Made by a program: the position numbers and the translations under genes. DNA of 64,000 nucleotides, taken from NCBI GenBank assembly GCA_033851265.1, contig JAWWOW010000015.1, forward strand, positions 62,001 through 126,000. Reading direction: 5' to 3'. Below are positions 41,510-50,192 of this stretch, in pieces. The notes under the pieces are model-generated. The model made no database searches and had not been told where the DNA came from. It was given only the letters and a program-made list of their open reading frames with translations. This stretch comes from JAWWOW01 sp033851265 (lineage in GTDB: Bacteria; Actinomycetota; Actinomycetes; JAWWOW01). How positions within the stretch are numbered: the first letter of the stretch is position 1; each line of letters opens with the position of its first letter.

Positions 41510-43077
41510 CCGGCACGCTGATGAGCCTGGCTGCGGCCGCGGATACGTTCCCGTCGCCGCACATCGACTACGCCGGCATCTCGCCGATGCTCGTCGTTTT
41601 CGGTGTTGCGACGGTCGGCGTACTGCTGGAGGCCCTGCTTCCTGCTCGACTGCGCAGCGTCGTACAGCTCCCAGTGGCGTTGCTCGGCTTGATCGGTTCA
41701 TTCGTCGCGGTCGTCGTCCTCGCTGGCGCGCACCGCTTGGCCGCCGAGGGAGCCGTCGCCGTCGACGGGCCGACGCTGTTCTTACAAGGCACGATCCTCT
41801 CGCTCGCGTTCGCCTCGCTGCTGCTCGTTGGGGAGCGCACCTTCGACGAGGGCGGTGGCTCGTTCACTGGCCACGGTGCCGCGATCCCGGGTTCTGAAGC
41901 CGAGTTGGCTGGTCCTGTCGACCGCACGCACACCGAGGTCTATCCGCTCGTGATGTTCGCCGTGGGCGGGATGCTGCTGTTCCCCGCGGCCAATGACTTG
42001 CTCACGATGTTCGTCGCGCTCGAAGTGCTGTCGCTACCGCTCTATCTCCTTTGCGGGCTGGCTCGGCGTCGCCGGTTGTTGTCGCAGGAGGCAGCGCTCA
42101 AGTACTTCCTGCTCGGGGCGTTCTCGTCCGCGTTCTTCCTCTATGGCCTTGCCCTGGTCTATGGCTACGCAGGCACCGTGCGGCTGGGTGGCATCGCCGA
42201 CGCCATCTCCTCGTCACCGCACGGGGACTCGTTGCTGATTGCCGGCATCGCCCTGATGGCGGTCGGTCTGTTGTTCAAGATTTCGGCTGCGCCGTTCCAC
42301 TCGTGGACGCCCGACGTCTACCAAGGCGCCCCCACGCCGGTGACCGCGTTGATGGCCTCGGGCACGAAGGTCGCAGCTTTCGGTGCACTGCTGCGGGTGT
42401 TCTACGTCGCATTCGGTGGCGTCCGGTGGGACTGGCGTCCGCTCATGTGGGGAGTTGCAATCCTCACCATGGTCGTTGGATCGGTGCTCGCGATCACGCA
42501 GACCGACGTCAAGCGCATGCTGGCCTACTCCTCGATCGCGCATGCTGGGTTCCTGCTCATCGGTGTCGTCGCGACGAGCGAGGCGGGATTGTCGGGCACG
42601 ATGTTCTACCTGCTGGTGTACGGCTTCACGACGCTCGGTGCGTTCGCGATTGTCACGCTGGTTCGGGACGCTGACGGCGAGGCAACACATCTGTCGCGTT
42701 GGCGTGGGCTCGGACGCCGCTCACCGTTGGTCGCTGGCATTTTCGCGCTCTTCCTGCTGGCGCTGGCGGGCATCCCCACCACGAGCGGGTTCATGGGCAA
42801 GTACGCCGTGTTCTCGGCTGGCATTGCCGGGGGAGCGGCGCCACTCGTCGTCGTCGGCGTCGTGATGAGCGCGGTCGCCGCGTTCTTCTACGTCCGGGTC
42901 ATTGTCCTGATGTTCTTCTCCGACCCCGCACCCGATGGGCCGACGGTCGTGATTCCTAGCGCGTACACCGCTGCCGCCGTCGCGCTGGGCCTTGCCGTTA
43001 CGGTTGTCCTTGGAGTCCTGCCGCAGCCGGTCCTTGACCTGGCCAACCACGCTGCCAATGGGTTATTCGTTCGCTGA
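41506..43077 (+). CDS. nuoN: NADH-quinone oxidoreductase subunit N
   Basis: The third antiporter-like pump subunit, 523 residues. Signatures are DLLTMFVALEVLSLPLYLLC, FHSWTPDVYQGAPTPVTALM and MLAYSSIAHAGFLLIG. GTG start. It completes nuoA-N; the polyprenyl synthase starts 16 bases later, so it is likely on the same transcript. Confidence 0.96.
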   Translation: MTGTLMSLAAAADTFPSPHIDYAGISPMLVVFGVATVGVLLEALLPARLRSVVQLPVALLGLIGSFVAVVVLAGAHRLAAEGAVAVDGPTLFLQGTILSLAFASLLLVGERTFDEGGGSFTGHGAAIPGSEAELAGPVDRTHTEVYPLVMFAVGGMLLFPAANDLLTMFVALEVLSLPLYLLCGLARRRRLLSQEAALKYFLLGAFSSAFFLYGLALVYGYAGTVRLGGIADAISSSPHGDSLLIAGIALMAVGLLFKISAAPFHSWTPDVYQGAPTPVTALMASGTKVAAFGALLRVFYVAFGGVRWDWRPLMWGVAILTMVVGSVLAITQTDVKRMLAYSSIAHAGFLLIGVVATSEAGLSGTMFYLLVYGFTTLGAFAIVTLVRDADGEATHLSRWRGLGRRSPLVAGIFALFLLALAGIPTTSGFMGKYAVFSAGIAGGAAPLVVVGVVMSAVAAFFYVRVIVLMFFSDPAPDGPTVVIPSAYTAAAVALGLAVTVVLGVLPQPVLDLANHAANGLFVR

Positions 43078-43093
43078 TCCCGCTGGGGGCACC

Positions 43094-44089
43094 GTGGCTG
43101 CACCGCCGCTCGGCGTCGAGATCGACGAGCCTGCTCTGGAAGCCGACTTGCGCGCTGGCATGGGCGCGGTCGAGGCGCTGCTGCGTGAGTCCATCAAGAG
43201 CGACTATCCATTCGTGACGGAGACGTCGCGCCACTTGGTCGATGCGGGAGGCAAACGGTTCCGTCCGTTGTTGCTGCTCCTCGCCGCGCAGTTCGGTGAC
43301 GCCGCAGCGCCCGGCGTAGTACCCGCTGCTGTCGTCGTAGAGCTGACGCATCTCGCGACGCTTTACCACGACGATGTGATGGACGAAGCACCTCGGCGAC
43401 GCGGCGCGCCCAGCGCAAACGCTCGTTGGACCAACTCCATCGCGATCCTGACCGGCGACTTTCTGTTTGCTCGCGCGAGCGACATCCTCGCCGACCTCGG
43501 GCCCGAGGCGGTGCGCATCCAGGCGCGCACGTTCGAGCGGCTCGTGCAGGGGCAGATCCGCGAGACCGTAGGTCCAGAAGACGGCGTGGACCCGGTCGAG
43601 CACTACCTGCGCGTCGTGTCCGACAAGACCGCGTCGTTGATCGCCACCTCCGGTCGATTTGGCGCAATGCTTTCTGGTGCGGGGGAGCAGGCCACCGAGA
43701 TCCTCGCGCGGTTCGGCGAACGCATTGGCGTGGCTTTCCAGCTGTCCGACGACTTGCTCGACGTCGTGAGCGACGCGGGCACATCGGGCAAGACGCCCGG
43801 CACCGATCTTCGCGAGGGTGTGCGTACGCTGCCGGTGCTCCATGTCCTGGGCGAACGTGAGGCGGGGGACGACCGGTTGGTCGAGTTGCTCGAGAGCGAT
43901 CTCACCGACAAGACCGCTCTCGATGAGGCGCTCTCCCTCCTGCGCGCGCATCGCGCGGTCGACAAAGCCCGCGAGACGGTCCGTGCTTATGCGTCCGATG
44001 CGCGGGCCACTCTCTCGTCACTTCCCGACATCGCCGCGAAGCGCGCGCTCGCCGCCTTGTGCGACACGGTCGCCGACCGCCACACCTGA
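43094..44089 (+). CDS. Polyprenyl diphosphate synthase (menaquinone side chain)
   Basis: A 331-residue trans-prenyltransferase that lengthens prenyl diphosphates. The first Asp-rich motif is LYHDDVMDEAPRRRG and the second is FQLSDDLLDVVSD; GGKRFRPLLLLL and TGDFLFARA are further hallmarks. Position after nuoN and the menaquinone genes in the window point to a hepta- to nonaprenyl product for menaquinone; the chain length cannot be read here. The GTG at 43094 has GGGGG 6-7 nt before it; an ATG at 43058 overlapping nuoN is the alternative. Confidence 0.9.
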   Translation: MAAPPLGVEIDEPALEADLRAGMGAVEALLRESIKSDYPFVTETSRHLVDAGGKRFRPLLLLLAAQFGDAAAPGVVPAAVVVELTHLATLYHDDVMDEAPRRRGAPSANARWTNSIAILTGDFLFARASDILADLGPEAVRIQARTFERLVQGQIRETVGPEDGVDPVEHYLRVVSDKTASLIATSGRFGAMLSGAGEQATEILARFGERIGVAFQLSDDLLDVVSDAGTSGKTPGTDLREGVRTLPVLHVLGEREAGDDRLVELLESDLTDKTALDEALSLLRAHRAVDKARETVRAYASDARATLSSLPDIAAKRALAALCDTVADRHT

Positions 44090-44129
44090 TCACCAGTTCC
44101 GCCGCGTCAGTCGCTCAGAACGCTACCTA

Positions 44130-44156
44130 TCGACTGGGGGTTTTAACCCGTGTCGA
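44130..44156. terminator. Bidirectional terminator between convergent genes
   Basis: TCGAC (44130-44134) with the next GGG pairs with CCC and GTCGA (44152-44156) around a T/A-rich centre (GGGTTTTAACCC). The TAA stop of the minus-strand GNAT gene lies within the hairpin at 44143-44145, and T-runs face both ways, so it can serve both strands. Confidence 0.6.
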
Positions 44157-44634
44157 CGCACCAGTGATTGACACGGAATATCTGCTCCGAAAACAAAAGA
44201 TCTTCTTCAGCGACCCGGGAGAATCCGAGCGCCCGGCAGAGTGCGTTCGACGCTACGTTCGTAACGCTCGGGAATGCATGTACGACGCCCCACCGCCCGT
44301 CAGCGCGCGCCCGCTGAAGCACCTCGCCGACAGCTGCCTTCGCTAAACCCTGCCCCTGAAACTCAGGCAGCACCATCCAGCCGATCTCGGACTTTGGTGA
44401 GTCGCCCTCATGCGGCCACAACGCCACCGTTCCGGCCACAACCGACGGGTCCTCACCGGGCACGATCATCAATACCCAAGCGCCGTCCGCCTCGGTCAGC
44501 TCTACATCGCGCGCCACCTTGGCCGGCATGTCGTCAGGACGCTGCGGACCCCCCAGGTCCGCCATCATCTGCGGGTCGCACCTCATGCGGATGTATGCGA
44601 CGACGTCTGCGAGTGAAACGGGTCGTAGCAGCAA
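44143..44634 (-). CDS. GNAT-family N-acetyltransferase
   Basis: A 163-residue protein. The acetyl-CoA site is in EIGWMVLPEFQGQGLAKAAV, matching the Q/RxxGxG/A motif, and NVASNALCRALGFSRV is the usual later motif. The substrate is unknown. It is the last gene of a four-gene minus-strand cluster, 36 bases after the aminotransferase. TTG start with GCGGAGGA just upstream. The stop is inside the terminator hairpin. Confidence 0.85.
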   Translation of the reverse strand: MLLRPVSLADVVAYIRMRCDPQMMADLGGPQRPDDMPAKVARDVELTEADGAWVLMIVPGEDPSVVAGTVALWPHEGDSPKSEIGWMVLPEFQGQGLAKAAVGEVLQRARADGRWGVVHAFPSVTNVASNALCRALGFSRVAEEDLLFSEQIFRVNHWCVDTG

Positions 44635-44670
44635 AAGTCCTCCGCGCTCAGTTCAGCGTCTTGGCACCGG

Positions 44671-45831
44671 TCACACGACTGTGCGCAGCACCTCTACCAA
44701 ACGATCGACGTCGTCCGCATTCGTGTGCAAGTGCGGCGCGATGCGCAGCGAAGGACCGCGCACGCTGGCGACGACGTTCGCTGACTCCAGCGCCGTCGAG
44801 GCGGCTCGGGCGGCATCGACCGGCAGCCCGACGCCAAGCATGTGCGGCGCACGTTCCTTGGGTGGTGGCGTGTTCAGACCCAGCGCTTCGGCACGCTCGG
44901 CGATTTCGTCGGTGATGGCGCGCAGGGTCACGGCGATGCGCGGAACGGTCCACTCCAAGACCTGGTCGATGGCGGCGATCGCCATCGGGACCAGTTGGAA
45001 GTTCGTCCGCTCGCCGACATCGAAGCGGCGGGCACCGGGCTGGTACGCATCTTGGTAGTCGACCAAACTGCTGAAGTCATCGGACCCCGATCGAGCGATC
45101 CAGTTCTCCTCAAGCGGTTCCCCGTCATTGAAACGCGGATCCACGTAGAGGTAGCCGAGGCTGTATGGCCCGAGCAGCCACTTGTAGCCGACCGATACCA
45201 CCGCGTCGGGTCGCAGCGTGGCCACGTCGATGGGGATCGCCCCAAGCGACTGGCTGGCATCGATGACAAACGTCGCACCAGCTGCGCGGAGCGCTGCGCC
45301 CACGACGTCGAGGTCGAGGAGGGCGCCGTTCGTCCAGTGCACGTTCGGGACCGACGCGATCGTCACGCGCTCGTCGATGTTGTCGAGGACGGCCTCGGTC
45401 CAGGTTTGACCCGGCTTCTTGCCCACGACGAGCAAGTCGGCGCCGGTCCGCTGCGCGAAGCGTCGCCAGGTGTAGTAGTTCGAGGGGAACTCATCATCGA
45501 GCAAGAGAATGCGATCGCCTGGCTTCGCGCTGACATTTCTTGTCACCACGGCTAGCCCGTAGCTGCTGGCGGGGATGAGCGCCACCTGGTCCGGCGGTGC
45601 GTTGATCAGCGCTGCCACACGCGCGCGTAGCCGTTCGACGTCCGGAAACCAATTGGCTGCGCGTAGGTTCCACGGCCTCGCCCGGTCGTCAAGGGCGGCG
45701 AGCGCCGCCGCACGCACGTCGCGCAGCAGCGGTGACATGGCGGCGGTGTTGAAGTACGCCACCGTGTCGTCGACGAGAAACTTGTCGCGCTGGCCGGGCA
45801 GGGGACTGCTCGCACGCTGAGAGTCGGTCAT
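44671..45831 (-). CDS. Class V aminotransferase-fold PLP enzyme
   Basis: A 386-residue PLP protein like cysteine desulfurases and isopenicillin-N epimerases. The PLP Asp is in FVIDASQSLGAIPID, the Schiff-base lysine in VSVGYKWLLGPYSLGYL, and the fold begins with FLVDDTVAYFNTAAMSPL. No active-site cysteine loop typical of SufS or NifS is evident, so sulfur transfer is less likely than a transaminase, lyase or epimerase role. ATG start 3 bases after the acyl-CoA dehydrogenase stop. Confidence 0.86.
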   Translation of the reverse strand: MTDSQRASSPLPGQRDKFLVDDTVAYFNTAAMSPLLRDVRAAALAALDDRARPWNLRAANWFPDVERLRARVAALINAPPDQVALIPASSYGLAVVTRNVSAKPGDRILLLDDEFPSNYYTWRRFAQRTGADLLVVGKKPGQTWTEAVLDNIDERVTIASVPNVHWTNGALLDLDVVGAALRAAGATFVIDASQSLGAIPIDVATLRPDAVVSVGYKWLLGPYSLGYLYVDPRFNDGEPLEENWIARSGSDDFSSLVDYQDAYQPGARRFDVGERTNFQLVPMAIAAIDQVLEWTVPRIAVTLRAITDEIAERAEALGLNTPPPKERAPHMLGVGLPVDAARAASTALESANVVASVRGPSLRIAPHLHTNADDVDRLVEVLRTVV

Positions 45832-45834
45832 GTC

Positions 45835-46983
45835 TCAAAAACCCAACCGCTTGGCGGCGAGGTCGATCATGACTTCGGTTGCGCCACCGCCGATACCGAG
45901 GATGCGCGCGTCGCGGTAGTGCCGCTCGACTTCAGTGCCTTCCATGTAGCCGAGGCCACCATGTAGTTGTACGGCGTCGTACACGACCTGCTCGCAGGCG
46001 GCGACAGCTGTGTTCTTGGCCAGTGCGGCCTCGACGATCAGGTCGGTCTCGCCGGCTACTCGCCGGGTGATCACCGAACGCACGTACGTGCGTGCCACGT
46101 CGGTCGCTCGATGCATCTCCACCAGCTTGTGCCGTACCACCTGCCGTGACGACAGGGGCCGGCCGAATGTCTCGCGCTCGCGACACCAGGCCACGGTCAG
46201 ATCGAGGCATCGTTGGGCTACCGCATATGCATGGATCGCCAGCCCGATGCGCTCACCTACGAACTGCTGAGCTACCTGAATGAACCCGGATCCTTCAACC
46301 CCGACGAGGTTTGCTGCGCGCACCCGACAGTCCACGAACGAAAGCTCCGCCGTGTCTGAGCATCGCCAGCCCATCTTTGCCAGCCGTCGCGTGACCGTGA
46401 ACCCTGGTGTTCCCGCCTCGACGACGAGGAGCGAGAGTCCCTCATGACCGTCGCCACCCGTGCGTACGACGCAGGTCACGAAGTCAGCACGGGAGCCGCT
46501 GGTGATGAACGTCTTCGCACCGTTGACGACGAAGTCATCGCCTGCGCGCACCGCGCGGGTTCGGACCGACGCAACATCCGAGCCGCCGTCCGGCTCCGTC
46601 ACCGCCAGCGCACCGATGGCGTCGCCCGCAAGAGTCGGCCGCACGAAGCGCTCGATCTGATACGGGTCGCGCAGCGCCACCATGTGCGGCAGGGCGATCC
46701 CGTGTGTCAACAGCGCGGCGCAGAGGCCCGACGATCCACCTGCCTGGATGAGTTCTTCGGTGACGATTGACGCGTCGATCGCGTCACCGCCTGCACCGCC
46801 GACCTCTTCCGGATACCCGACGCCGAGGATTCCCGCCGCTGCCGCCTTCTTGTGCAGCTCTCGCGGCACCTCACCCGCATGCTCCCAGTCGGCGAGTTCG
46901 GGCACGATCTCGCGTTCGGTGAAGTCGTGCACCATCGCGCGAAACGACCGGCGTTCCTCGGTCATGAACGGATCGGCGGACAC
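45835..46983 (-). CDS. Acyl-CoA dehydrogenase
   Basis: A 382-residue FAD flavoprotein that introduces a 2,3-double bond into acyl-CoA. Signatures are LAVTEPDGGSDVASVRT, FVVNGAKTFITSGSRAD, and the C-terminal YDAVQLHGGLGYMEGTEVER with RDARILGIGGGATEVM. The glutamate preceding VERHYRD in this tract is the likely catalytic base of isovaleryl-type or position-376-type enzymes, not resolved here. GTG at 46983 is chosen, 2 bases after the preceding stop; a frame from 47526 is a shadow. Pairing with an AtuA-like gene suggests branched or terpenoid acyl-CoA breakdown. Confidence 0.93.
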   Translation of the reverse strand: MSADPFMTEERRSFRAMVHDFTEREIVPELADWEHAGEVPRELHKKAAAAGILGVGYPEEVGGAGGDAIDASIVTEELIQAGGSSGLCAALLTHGIALPHMVALRDPYQIERFVRPTLAGDAIGALAVTEPDGGSDVASVRTRAVRAGDDFVVNGAKTFITSGSRADFVTCVVRTGGDGHEGLSLLVVEAGTPGFTVTRRLAKMGWRCSDTAELSFVDCRVRAANLVGVEGSGFIQVAQQFVGERIGLAIHAYAVAQRCLDLTVAWCRERETFGRPLSSRQVVRHKLVEMHRATDVARTYVRSVITRRVAGETDLIVEAALAKNTAVAACEQVVYDAVQLHGGLGYMEGTEVERHYRDARILGIGGGATEVMIDLAAKRLGF

Positions 46984-46985
46984 AG

Positions 46986-48758
46986 TCAGGTCCCACTCTC
47001 GGTGCCAACGAGGGCAACGGGGATCTCGAGCTTGCGCGCGCGGAGCCATTCGCCGAGGCCCTTGGCCTGGGGATCGAGGCGGGTGCTGCTCGAGACGCCT
47101 TCCCCGAGCAGTCCGTGTACGACGAAATTGAGCGCAAGCAGGTTGGGGAAGACGTGGCGGTCGACGCGTAGCCCCGCCGCTTCCGGGATGAACTCGACGA
47201 AGCGTTCGACGGTCAGCACCGACGCCAACCAGCGGAATGCTTCTTCGTCGCGGGCCCAGACTCCGACGTTCGCATTCCCACCCTTGTCCCCACTGCGCGC
47301 ACCGACGACGTCGCCGAGCGGTCTGCGCTCGGCGGGACCGATGGCAGTGGGTGCGCTGACGGTCGATGTGCGTTCTGCGGGTGGTGGGAAGCCAGGGGTT
47401 GGTTTGATCTCCAGCTGCGTGCCATCGGGGAGTACGGCGACATGCGGCACTAGTTCGTTGGGCACCAGTGTTGGCCAGTACACGCCATACGGTGTCGCGT
47501 CCCCCGGCGGAGCTGTCACAGTGCAACCCGGGTAGGACGCAAGAGCGAGCTCCACACAGGCCGATGAGAATGCGCGGCCAATCTTCTCCGGGTCGGTGTC
47601 CTTGACCGAGATGGTCAATCGTGCGACGGCCTCCGCGTTCGACGGGGGATCGGCACGTTGGGTGCGCTCGAGGCGCACATCGGCGAACTTAACGTCCGCG
47701 AGCACGGGTGCGAGTTGCCGGCGTACGAGTCCTGCTTTGGCCTCGATGTCGGTGCCGGTGAGCAAGAAGGTCACCGCGTTGCGCATGCCACCGACGTAGT
47801 TGATGCACACCTTCGTGGTCGGTGGTGGCGGGAGGCCGGCGACACCGCTGATCCGCACGCGGTTCTGGCTCTCCTCGTCGAGACGGATTGTGTCGAACCG
47901 CGTCGTGACGTCCGGGCCGAGGTAGTCATGCCCACCGATCTCGTACAACAACTGCGCAGTGACCGTCCCGACCGATACGAGACCGCCGGTCCCCGGATGT
48001 TTGGTGATGACCGAGGAGCCGTCGGCATGGACTTCAGCCAACGGGAACCCCACATGCTCGAGGCCGGGCACCTCGTTGAAGAACGCGTAGTTGCCCCCGG
48101 TCGCCTGCGCGCCGCACTCGAGCACGTGCCCGGCAACCACCGCGCCGGCGAGCGCGTTGAAGTCGTCGCGCTGCCACTCGTGGAACCACGCTGCCGGTCC
48201 GACGACGAGGGACGCATCGGTGACGCGGCCGGTGACCACGACCTGCGCGTCACTCCGCAAGCACTCGACGATGCCCCACGCACCGAGGTACGCGTTTGCG
48301 GTCACTGGTGCCGCGGTCGTCTCCGCCAGCACCTGCCCGGTATCGAGATTCACCAGGTTGTGGCCCTCGGCCTGCAACTCGGTGAGGCGGGGTAACAGGT
48401 CATCGCCCTCGACATGAGCCACCGAGACATCGAGACCGAGGCCGGCCGCGACCGCACGCACGCGTGTTGCGAGACCTGCTGGGTTCAGGCCGCCTGCGTT
48501 GCTGACGATGCGCACACCGCGCTCCAGCGCAATGCCGAGCGTGTCCTCGAGCTGGCGGACGAACGTCGTTGCGTAGCCGCCGTCCGGGTTCTTCAGCTTC
48601 GTGCGGAAGAGAATCAGCATCGTCAGCTCAGCGAGATAGTCGCCGGTGAGCACGTCGAGATGACCGCCCTCGAGCATCTCCCGCATAGCGGCGAACCGGT
48701 CGCCATAGAAACCCGAGCAGTTGCCGATACGAATCGGCGGCTGCTGCGGGCTGGTCAT
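46986..48758 (-). CDS. AtuA-like (DUF1446 family) protein
   Basis: A 590-residue protein matching the acyclic terpene utilisation AtuA family: RIGNCSGFYGDRFAAMREML at the start, YLAELTMLILFRTKLKNPDG, VSNAGGLNPAGLA, VVVTGRVTDASL and ATGGNYAFFNEV. A C-terminal section with ARSGDKGGNANVGVWA resembles the small domain often fused to or next to AtuA. The reaction is not established. It is the first gene of a minus-strand set with an acyl-CoA dehydrogenase, and has no acyl-CoA carboxylase neighbour as in the Pseudomonas atu cluster. The ATG appears leaderless. Confidence 0.85.
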   Translation of the reverse strand: MTSPQQPPIRIGNCSGFYGDRFAAMREMLEGGHLDVLTGDYLAELTMLILFRTKLKNPDGGYATTFVRQLEDTLGIALERGVRIVSNAGGLNPAGLATRVRAVAAGLGLDVSVAHVEGDDLLPRLTELQAEGHNLVNLDTGQVLAETTAAPVTANAYLGAWGIVECLRSDAQVVVTGRVTDASLVVGPAAWFHEWQRDDFNALAGAVVAGHVLECGAQATGGNYAFFNEVPGLEHVGFPLAEVHADGSSVITKHPGTGGLVSVGTVTAQLLYEIGGHDYLGPDVTTRFDTIRLDEESQNRVRISGVAGLPPPPTTKVCINYVGGMRNAVTFLLTGTDIEAKAGLVRRQLAPVLADVKFADVRLERTQRADPPSNAEAVARLTISVKDTDPEKIGRAFSSACVELALASYPGCTVTAPPGDATPYGVYWPTLVPNELVPHVAVLPDGTQLEIKPTPGFPPPAERTSTVSAPTAIGPAERRPLGDVVGARSGDKGGNANVGVWARDEEAFRWLASVLTVERFVEFIPEAAGLRVDRHVFPNLLALNFVVHGLLGEGVSSSTRLDPQAKGLGEWLRARKLEIPVALVGTESGT

Positions 48759-48764
48759 GTGCGG

Positions 48765-48784
48765 ACGCTACCAACGCCTAGGGT
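48765..48784. promoter_or_regulatory. Back-to-back leaderless promoters for atuA-like and NUDIX genes
   Basis: On the minus strand TAGCGT (48770-48765) ends 6 bases before the ATG at 48758. On the plus strand TAGGGT (48779-48784) ends 7 bases before the ATG at 48792. The two -10 elements are only 8 bases apart, so the polymerases would compete. Confidence 0.5.
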
Positions 48785-48791
48785 GACCGGG

Positions 48792-49271
48792 ATGACACGA
48801 CCGGCGGCGCTTGCATACTCGGCGTTCCGCCATCTTCCGGTATTCCTGCGCAGGTTGGTGATCCGCTCGATCACCCCGGCGTACACGATTGGGGCGGTTC
48901 TCGTCATCCAAGACAGCAGTAGCGCACTGCTGTTGCTCCGTGAACGCCACCACGAAGGCTGGGGACTGCCGGGTGGGTTGATCAAGCGCGGTGAGCGGCC
49001 GCTCGTTGCGGCTGTCCGAGAGCTCCGGGAAGAAGTCGACGTCGTAGTGGACCCATCGGACCTGGCGGCCGCCAAGGTCAACGTCGACCCTGACGCGCGT
49101 CGCGTCGACATCATCTTCACTCTCACCGCGGATGGATTGACGCCGCGAGCGCGCGAGCCAGAAGTGCTCGAGGCGCGATGGTTCGCACTCGACCAGTTGC
49201 CCGAGTTGTTCGCGCCGACTCTCGACGTACTCCGCGCAGCTGGCGTGGTCACACTCGATGCACGCGACTGA
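48792..49271 (+). CDS. NUDIX hydrolase
   Basis: A 159-residue pyrophosphohydrolase. The NUDIX box is seen as GLIKRGERPLVAAVRELREE followed by VDVVV, with the Gly, Glu and REL-EE residues in place. The substrate is unknown. The ATG at 48792 is chosen from the end of the family fold and the promoter spacing; a frame from 48414 is a shadow of the AtuA-like gene. It overlaps the nucleotidyltransferase gene by 14 bases. Confidence 0.88.
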   Translation: MTRPAALAYSAFRHLPVFLRRLVIRSITPAYTIGAVLVIQDSSSALLLLRERHHEGWGLPGGLIKRGERPLVAAVRELREEVDVVVDPSDLAAAKVNVDPDARRVDIIFTLTADGLTPRAREPEVLEARWFALDQLPELFAPTLDVLRAAGVVTLDARD

Positions 49272-50040
49272 CGTCGCGGCTCTCGTCCTCGCGGCCGGCC
49301 AGGGTCGGCGCCTGCGACCGTTGACCATGATTCGTCCTAAACCGCTGTGCCCGGTCAACAACGTCCCCCTGCTCGACCTCGCCTTCGGCGAAGTCGAGCA
49401 GCTGCTTGGCTCGCTCGGGCCGGACCGACTCGCGGTCAACGTCCACCACCTCGCGGACCAGGTGATTGCCCACGTCGATGATCGCGCCCACATCTCCGTC
49501 GAGCAGCCGCAGGCTCTGGGCACCGCCGGAGCAGTCGGCTTTCTGCGGGAGTGGATCGACCGGCGCCCGTTGCTCGTGCGCAACACAGACGTGTGGCGCG
49601 GTGCAGCGGTGCCGACCGCATTCCTCGATGAGTGGGACGGCACAGCGCCGCGGTTGCTCGTGGTCGAAGACGTCGAACGAGCCGACTTCGCCGGCCGCTT
49701 TCGGTACGCCGGACTCTCACTGCTGCCATGGTCGGACGCGCAGCACTTGGCGCCCATGCCATCCGGTCTCTACGAAGCCGTGTGGGCTCCAGCCGAAGAG
49801 GCCGGTCGCCTGCAACTGGTCGCAAGCGATGTGGCGTTCATCGACTGCGGTACGCCGGCGGACTACCTGCGCGCGAACCTCGCGGCGTCCGGGGGCGAGT
49901 CCGTCATCGGCCCGGGAGCAGTCGTCGAGGGCGAGGTGATCCGCTCGGTCGTCTGGCCCGACGGCGTCGTACGCCGAGGGGAACGCCTCGTCGAGTCGAT
50001 CCGCGTCGGTGCCGACATCACCGTGCCTGCTGGGACGTGA
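49258..50040 (+). CDS. Sugar-1-phosphate nucleotidyltransferase-like protein
   Basis: A 260-residue protein with the nucleotide-binding start ALVLAAGQGRRLRPLTMIRP and KPLCPVNNVPLLD, then the sugar-nucleotide region SVEQPQALGTAGAV and LLVRNTDVW. The end (SVIGPGAVVEGEVIRSVV) begins a short left-handed beta-helix of hexapeptides. It could make GDP-mannose or a related sugar nucleotide; the exact substrate is unknown. The ATG lies inside the NUDIX gene end, so the two are coupled. Confidence 0.86.
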   Translation: MHATDVAALVLAAGQGRRLRPLTMIRPKPLCPVNNVPLLDLAFGEVEQLLGSLGPDRLAVNVHHLADQVIAHVDDRAHISVEQPQALGTAGAVGFLREWIDRRPLLVRNTDVWRGAAVPTAFLDEWDGTAPRLLVVEDVERADFAGRFRYAGLSLLPWSDAQHLAPMPSGLYEAVWAPAEEAGRLQLVASDVAFIDCGTPADYLRANLAASGGESVIGPGAVVEGEVIRSVVWPDGVVRRGERLVESIRVGADITVPAGT

Positions 50041-50064
50041 CGGATGTTCTCCCGGACAAATCCG

Positions 50065-50148
50065 GACGGATCCGTCTGATCCGATCGTTGTGATTGCCCC
50101 AGTTCAGGCGTTCGACGGACAAAAGGCAGTTCGCTGGCCGAGACTGCC
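50065..50148 (+). promoter_or_regulatory. Palindrome and hairpins ahead of the giant beta-helix genes
   Basis: GACGGATCCGTC (50065-50076) is a perfect 12-bp palindrome 25 bases after the nucleotidyltransferase stop and could end that transcript or bind a dimer. Downstream, GGCAGT and ACTGCC flank a 12-base loop near 50125-50148, and CGCCC/GGGCG form another small stem. The 150-base region must also hold the promoter of the next gene; no clear -10 is visible. Confidence 0.5.
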
Positions 50149-50192
50149 AGGAGCGCCCAAGGGCAGGGCGGTTAGCACGGGGGTCCCTCTCG

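Noticed and set aside
44090..44200. Small plus-strand frame over the nuo terminator and the GNAT gene (95 codons)
   Set aside because: It is antisense to a recognisable GNAT protein and crosses the terminator hairpin.
46984..47526. Upstream extension of the acyl-CoA dehydrogenase
   Set aside because: The added residues are Arg/Pro-rich shadow sequence of the AtuA-like gene; the GTG at 46983 sits 2 bases after that gene's stop.
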